NCBI RefSeq assembly: GCF_900112085.1
Contig: NZ_FOJY01000006.1
Span: 1 to 64,000 of the forward strand
Length of the DNA stretch: 64,000 bases
Source of the DNA: Acetitomaculum ruminis DSM 5522
GTDB lineage: Bacteria; Bacillota; Clostridia; Lachnospirales; Lachnospiraceae
Direction of reading: 5' to 3'
Each line of letters starts with the position of its first letter. The stretch's first letter is position 1. Under the pieces are notes generated by a model. That model made no database searches, was not told the origin of the DNA, and saw only the letters and a program-made list of their open reading frames with translations. Shown piece after piece: positions 59,771 through 64,000 of this stretch. The translations under genes and the position numbers were made by a program.

Positions 59771-62368
59771 ATGAGGGTTTTATTTAAATATACAAGAAAT
59801 GCCTTGAAAAAGAGTAAAACAAGAACCCTGGTGACTATAATAGGAATTATATTATCCATGGCACTTTTTACTGCTGTAATAGAAGGCGCATTTTCAGGAC
59901 TTATTTTCTATAGAAATTCTATTGTTGAAGAATATGGAAAATTTCAGGGTTTTTACTCAGACATAAACAAAAAAGACAAAAAAGAAATTATTAAAAGTGA
60001 TGAGATTGAAAGTTATGCAAGCTGGGAAGAAGTAGGATGGGCAAAAATCGATTCTAGCATTGAAGAAGATAAGCCATATATCCATATTGAATCTATGGGT
60101 AAAAACTTTAATGACCTGGTAAAGGTTGATTTATTAGAGGGAAGGATGCCAAAAGATTCCTCAGAAATAATTATTTCGGATTCATTAGTTTCTAATTTGG
60201 ACAGTAAAAGCATAGCTGATTTTAAAGTAGGTAAAACTATAGATTTATCTATAGGTCAAAGACTTTTAAATGGAAATGCACCCAAAATGAATGATAATTT
60301 TGATGCAGATGAAGAATTAGTTGATACAAAAGAAAAAAGTCTAAAGATTGTTGGAGTTTTTTCAAGACTTAGCTACGATATAGAATACTTTGAATGTCCT
60401 GGTTATACCGCCCTTACCCTAGGGGAGGGAAATGGAAATTATGGAGTGTTTTTCACCCTTAAATCACCGGATAAATTTGTTGAAATGACAGAAAAAATCG
60501 GATATATAGATAATTTAAGGAGTAATGGTGAGTTATTAAGAACCTATGGGAATCTTGGGGACGGGAACATCAAAAAGATGCTGTTTGGCTTTACATCGTT
60601 TCTTGTAGTGTTTATTGTTGTGGGATCCGTATCTTTGATTTATAACTCATTTTCCATATCCCTAAGTGAAAGAACAAAGCAATATGGAATATTAAAATCC
60701 ATAGGAGCAACTAAAAAACAAATAGTTATAAGTGTATTTTATGAAGCCTTTGTTTTGGCACTAATAGCCATTCCTATAGGAATGATTGTAGGATGTGTAG
60801 GTATTGGAACAACCTTTTATCTTTTAAAGGATGCCTTTAAAAGTCTGCTGTCAAGAAATAACAATACGGAAATATATCTTGTTTTGAATTTTTCTGCACT
60901 TATTATTGCGGCTTTAGTATGTCTTTTTACAACTATGATTTCCGCTTTGATACCTGCCTTAAGAACAATTAAAAAATCGGCTATTGAATCTATCAGACAG
61001 GTAGATGATATTAAAGTCAGTGCTAAAAAAGTAAAAACTTCTAAAATTACTCAAAAAATATTCGGTTTTGAAGGAATGATGGGAGCAAAAAACTTTAAAC
61101 GAAATAAAAAAAGATATCGTACTACGGTAATATCCCTTTGTATAAGTGTAGTAATTTTTATTACCGCTTCAACCTTTTCAGCCTATGTAAGCAGCTCCTT
61201 AAACGAATTTAATGTAATGGAAGGAACAGCAGACATAAGATATGGATTTGATAACGAGCTGTTTGAAAGTATAGAATCAGAAAGAAAGGTATTTGATTTA
61301 TTAAAAAATGCTAAGGATGTAACTGGTTCTGCCTTTGTAATTGAACTTTCAAATCAGGGTATATCCTTTGAAACAGAGTATGCTACAGATGAATATTTAA
61401 AATATTTTTCTGAAGAAAGGGCTAAAAGTGTAAAAAGTTATTCACAAATCATTTTTTTAGATGATGACTATTTTAAAGAAATATGTAAAAACAATAATTT
61501 AAATTACAAGGATTATTTTGATAAAACAAATCCGAAAGCTATTATGCACAACCATGAAACAACTATTTATCAAACTGATAATGGAACAAAGTTTATCCAA
61601 TATGAAATTCTGGATAAAAATAAGTTGCCTCTTGTGGTAAATCCATTTGTTGAAAATGAATATGATGAAAATGGAGATATAAAAGAAGAGTCTTTTGAAT
61701 TAAAACATAATGTAAATATTAATGGTTTCGCAGATGATTGTGGTTTTATAATCGGAGATGTAGCTTGTGTTATATATCCAAGCACTATGTTTGATACAAT
61801 GGTTGGAAAAGGAATGGAAGACAACTTTTATACCACATGCGTATTTACCAGCGAAAACCATGTAAGCAGCTATGATGACATGACGAATATACTTACTGAA
61901 AACAGTTATAACACCAATACTTTGAATGATTTAGCCCAAAACGGTGAATCAAATAAGTTGATTATCTTTATTTTAGATGTTTTTGCCTACGGCTTTATTG
62001 TCCTGATTTCACTTATTGTAACAGCCAATGTATTTAATACTATTTCCACTAATGTACTTCTTAGAAGAAGAGAATTTGCTATGATGAAATCAGTGGGAAT
62101 GACTGAAAAAGGCGTAAGACACATGCTGTATTATGAAAGCTTTATATATGGATTTAGAAGTATAATAACCGGCGTTCCTATTGCAATATTGCTTTCTTAC
62201 TATATATACAAAATCTCAAATTTTGCAGGGGATATTCCATTTTTCATACCTGTGGAAAGTATATTAATTGCAGTAATAAGTGTATTTGTAGTAGTATTTG
62301 CCACAATGCTTTTTTCATCAGGAAAACTTAAAAAAGACAATACAATAGAAGCCTTAAGAAGTGAATAA
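59771..62368 (+). CDS. FtsX-domain ABC permease, BceB/MacB-type
   Basis: The 865-residue membrane protein has two repeated halves. Each has an N-terminal helix, an extracellular domain and a three-helix FtsX unit, giving about eight membrane segments (about 20-45, 270-292, 325-350, 370-395, 455-480, 735-760, 795-815, 830-850). The extracellular domains (about 50-260 and 480-730) are large. The first FtsX unit carries the 'ILKSIGATKKQI' coupling helix and the second 'MMKSVGMTEKGV'. It forms a transporter with the preceding ATPase and is likely controlled by the adjacent two-component system. Confidence 0.9.
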   Translation: MRVLFKYTRNALKKSKTRTLVTIIGIILSMALFTAVIEGAFSGLIFYRNSIVEEYGKFQGFYSDINKKDKKEIIKSDEIESYASWEEVGWAKIDSSIEEDKPYIHIESMGKNFNDLVKVDLLEGRMPKDSSEIIISDSLVSNLDSKSIADFKVGKTIDLSIGQRLLNGNAPKMNDNFDADEELVDTKEKSLKIVGVFSRLSYDIEYFECPGYTALTLGEGNGNYGVFFTLKSPDKFVEMTEKIGYIDNLRSNGELLRTYGNLGDGNIKKMLFGFTSFLVVFIVVGSVSLIYNSFSISLSERTKQYGILKSIGATKKQIVISVFYEAFVLALIAIPIGMIVGCVGIGTTFYLLKDAFKSLLSRNNNTEIYLVLNFSALIIAALVCLFTTMISALIPALRTIKKSAIESIRQVDDIKVSAKKVKTSKITQKIFGFEGMMGAKNFKRNKKRYRTTVISLCISVVIFITASTFSAYVSSSLNEFNVMEGTADIRYGFDNELFESIESERKVFDLLKNAKDVTGSAFVIELSNQGISFETEYATDEYLKYFSEERAKSVKSYSQIIFLDDDYFKEICKNNNLNYKDYFDKTNPKAIMHNHETTIYQTDNGTKFIQYEILDKNKLPLVVNPFVENEYDENGDIKEESFELKHNVNINGFADDCGFIIGDVACVIYPSTMFDTMVGKGMEDNFYTTCVFTSENHVSSYDDMTNILTENSYNTNTLNDLAQNGESNKLIIFILDVFAYGFIVLISLIVTANVFNTISTNVLLRRREFAMMKSVGMTEKGVRHMLYYESFIYGFRSIITGVPIAILLSYYIYKISNFAGDIPFFIPVESILIAVISVFVVVFATMLFSSGKLKKDNTIEALRSE

Positions 62369-62392
62369 ATTTACAACAGATAAATAAAAGAA

Positions 62393-62416
62393 AAAGGAAC
62401 CTGAAAAATATTAGGG
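62393..62416 (+). terminator. Terminator after the permease gene
   Basis: GGAACCT and AGGGTTC form a short stem with an AT-rich loop, followed by six T. Confidence 0.65.
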
Positions 62417-62585
62417 TTCTTTTTTCTTTTTCTCTTATCCAAAATCACATTCAAAAAATTAAGAAAAAATAAACTATACATACATATTGCCTAATGAATA
62501 AGGTGAAGCACCCCTTGTTTTTGTAAGTAATTAGTATTATAACTTGTTTATTTTTTTTCAGTGAAGTTTGTGGAGATTTTTTATC

Positions 62586-62614
62586 TTGTGTCGATATAGT
62601 ATGTGTGTTAGAAT
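62586..62614 (+). promoter_or_regulatory. Promoter for the Hpt/HD-GYP genes
   Basis: TTGTGT (62586-62591) and TAGAAT (62609-62614) are 17 bp apart, predicting a start near 62621. The preceding 62417-62585 is AT-rich and holds nothing else I recognise. Confidence 0.55.
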
Positions 62615-62629
62615 GCTGAAAATACGGTC

Positions 62630-62690
62630 ACGCACATAAAGCTCCACTTAACAAATAAAGAGTTTGTGTGACGTTTGCGAAGTTGCTTTA
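62630..62690 (+). ncRNA. Structured 5' leader before the Hpt gene, type unknown
   Basis: The leader can fold into an outer helix CATAAAGC/GCTTTATG (8 perfect pairs, about 62635-62690) enclosing a second helix (AACAAA/TTTGTG). The sequence TCACGCACA at its 5' side resembles the start of cyclic-di-GMP-I riboswitches, but the rest of that motif, including the GGACGCAAAGCC segment, is absent. It could be a divergent regulatory leader or an ordinary hairpin. Confidence 0.3.
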
Positions 62691-62764
62691 TGACTATTTA
62701 TATTATGAAGGATGGAAAAAACAAATGTATATTTGTCAATTTTTTATAATGAGGGAGATTTAAT

Positions 62765-63124
62765 ATGAGTTATGCAACAGCAAAAGAACTATATTCAAAA
62801 ATAGGCGGAAACTACGAAAAAATGATAGGCATCTTTAAAACTGATGATATGGTCAAGGAATTTGCTAAAATGTTTTTAGATGATAACAGTGCCATAGAAC
62901 TAGACCAGGCGATGAAAAACGAAGATTATGCAGCAGCTTTTGAAGCTGCCCATAAACTTAAAGGTGTGACATTAAATATTGCCCTTGATGATTTGGGGGC
63001 ACAGGCTACGGAAGTGGTAGAAAGGCTTCGTAATCAAAAAGATATAGAGGGGGCCAAAATAGAATATCCAAAGCTACAGGAAATGTATAAGAAAGTTATA
63101 GATGCCATAAAAGAATTGAACTAG
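62765..63124 (+). CDS. Histidine phosphotransfer (Hpt) domain protein
   Basis: The 119-residue protein is a single Hpt four-helix domain with phosphoacceptor H63 in AAHKLKGVTLNI. It would relay phosphoryl groups between a hybrid histidine kinase (not in the window) and a response regulator. The gene 47 bp downstream encodes a receiver-HD-GYP protein, an obvious partner. The start has GAGGGAG 7 bp upstream. Confidence 0.9.
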   Translation: MSYATAKELYSKIGGNYEKMIGIFKTDDMVKEFAKMFLDDNSAIELDQAMKNEDYAAAFEAAHKLKGVTLNIALDDLGAQATEVVERLRNQKDIEGAKIEYPKLQEMYKKVIDAIKELN

Positions 63125-63171
63125 GAAATGTAAAATGTAACTTTTTTAAGATTGAGAAGAGGTATGACTGA

Positions 63172-64000
63172 ATGAAAAACGCTCCAATTGAAATGAAAAC
63201 AATTCTTATTGCTGATGATGCGCCTATTAATAGAAAAATGCTTGGTTTTATATTCCAGGAACAGTTTAATGTTATCGAAGCAGAAAATGGTCAGGTGGCT
63301 ATTGAAATACTAGAAAAATTCAAGGATGAAATATCTATTATCTTTTTGGATTTAATGATGCCTATAAAAACAGGAATTGATGTTTTGGAATATATGAAAG
63401 AAATAGGTTTAAACAATAAGGTTCCTGTAATAATGATTACCGGTGAGTCTACCCCGGAATCTGACGAAAAAGCATATCAATTAGGAGTTTCAGAGATTAT
63501 TTATAAACCATTCGATGAAAGAGTGGTAATGAGACGTACTAAAAATACCATAGAACTTTTTGAAAACAGAAATGCTCTTGAAAAGAAGCTTGAAGAAAGA
63601 ACTAAGGAATTACAAAAGAGTAAAGAAGTTCTTTTTCATCAAAATCAGTTTCTTGTTAATGCCTTGGGTTCTGTATTGGAATTACGCGGTTACGAATCCT
63701 CAGAGCACTTAATGAGAGTTAGAACATTTACAAAAATAATGATGGGTTATATAAAGCAGCTTTATCCTGAATATGAATTAACAGATGAACAGGTAATGCT
63801 GATTTCCGAAGCAGCAATTCTTCACGACTTAGGTAAAGTTGCAGTTCCGGAACATATTATATTTAAGAATACCAAATATACAGATGAAGAAATGGAAGAG
63901 TTTGAAAAACATACCATATATGGTTGTAAAATACTTGAAAACTTTAAACAGCAGCAGGAAACAGAACTTTACAAATATTGTTATGATATTTGCAGATATC
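63172..64000 (+). CDS. Response regulator with HD-GYP c-di-GMP phosphodiesterase domain (3' end outside window)
   Basis: The frame is open to the window edge (276 codons seen). Residues about 9-125 are a receiver domain (acidic pair in IADDAP, phosphoacceptor Asp in IIFLDLMMP, Thr in ITGES, Lys in YKPF). A coiled-coil linker follows (about 130-160). An HD-GYP domain then begins, with the conserved His in SSEHLMRVR, the H-D pair in ILHDLGKVAVPE, and KHTIYGCKIL. The GYP loop lies beyond the edge. It would hydrolyse c-di-GMP under control of phosphorelay from the Hpt protein. AAGAGG precedes the start. Confidence 0.9.
   Translation, partial: MKNAPIEMKTILIADDAPINRKMLGFIFQEQFNVIEAENGQVAIEILEKFKDEISIIFLDLMMPIKTGIDVLEYMKEIGLNNKVPVIMITGESTPESDEKAYQLGVSEIIYKPFDERVVMRRTKNTIELFENRNALEKKLEERTKELQKSKEVLFHQNQFLVNALGSVLELRGYESSEHLMRVRTFTKIMMGYIKQLYPEYELTDEQVMLISEAAILHDLGKVAVPEHIIFKNTKYTDEEMEEFEKHTIYGCKILENFKQQQETELYKYCYDICRY

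Noticed and set aside
62630-62690. Cyclic-di-GMP-I (GEMM) riboswitch
   Set aside because: Only the short TCACGCACA segment matches. The GGGCAAACC, tetraloop and GGACGCAAAGCC parts are missing, so it was kept only as an unknown structured leader.

Overview
The window is AT-rich DNA with short intergenic gaps, strong AGGAGG-type ribosome binding sites and occasional TTG/GTG starts. It carries a T-box riboswitch, a bacterial-type ProRS, PepF, ECF and BceAB-type transporters, BspA/GLUG-type surface proteins and many multidomain GGDEF/EAL proteins. This mixture points to an anaerobic Firmicute, most likely a Lachnospiraceae-like Clostridia. No 16S, tRNA or other species marker is present, so the genus is not assigned. 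I saw no insertion sequence, prophage, CRISPR array or tRNA.

Layout. 1-3.1 kb: the 3' end of a large Ig-like surface protein gene and a secreted GH5 endoglucanase. 3.1-5.3 kb: a sigma-A-type promoter, a proline T-box (specifier CCA) and proS. 5.3-12.2 kb: a PAS-GGDEF diguanylate cyclase on the minus strand, oligoendopeptidase F, and an EAL-GAF-GGDEF protein. 12.3-17.7 kb: two secreted proteins, one with an FMN-binding domain plus GLUG-type repeats, the other a BspA-type leucine-rich repeat protein. They share a related C-terminal domain. 17.9-29.5 kb: a solute-sensor-GGDEF-EAL protein, a two-gene nitrogenase-like locus on the minus strand (a NifH-NifD fusion plus a NifK-like subunit), and a very large PAS-EAL-PAS-GAF protein. 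29.7-55.0 kb: an AraC/PchR-type regulator and a 14-gene same-strand operon for a thiazoline-type nonribosomal metallophore and its transport. 55.0-64.0 kb: a small secreted protein, a YoaK-type membrane protein, a two-component system with a Bce/Mac-type ABC transporter, an Hpt protein and a truncated response-regulator/HD-GYP gene.

The metallophore operon resembles the pyochelin, yersiniabactin and equibactin pathways. It has a PchR-type activator, a YbtPQ-type ABC pair, a stand-alone aryl-AMP ligase, a PchE-like carrier-Cy-A-PCP protein and a PchF-like Cy-A(MT)-PCP-TE protein, plus two thioesterase-type hydrolases. Departures from those models are an embedded ECF transporter (S, T and fused A-A'), a saccharopine-dehydrogenase-like reductase, an extra Cy*-A-PCP module, a free-standing condensation domain, a free carrier protein, and cysteine in place of serine at two thioesterase nucleophile positions. 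Two nearly identical bipartite promoter elements, one before this operon and one before the secreted-protein gene at 55.4 kb, look like targets of a common regulator.

The nitrogenase-like locus keeps the NifH iron-sulfur ligands. Its catalytic half appears able to supply only four cluster cysteines (three from the D-like part, one from the K-like part). That suggests a single [4Fe-4S] cluster, and so a reductase of unknown substrate rather than a nitrogenase.
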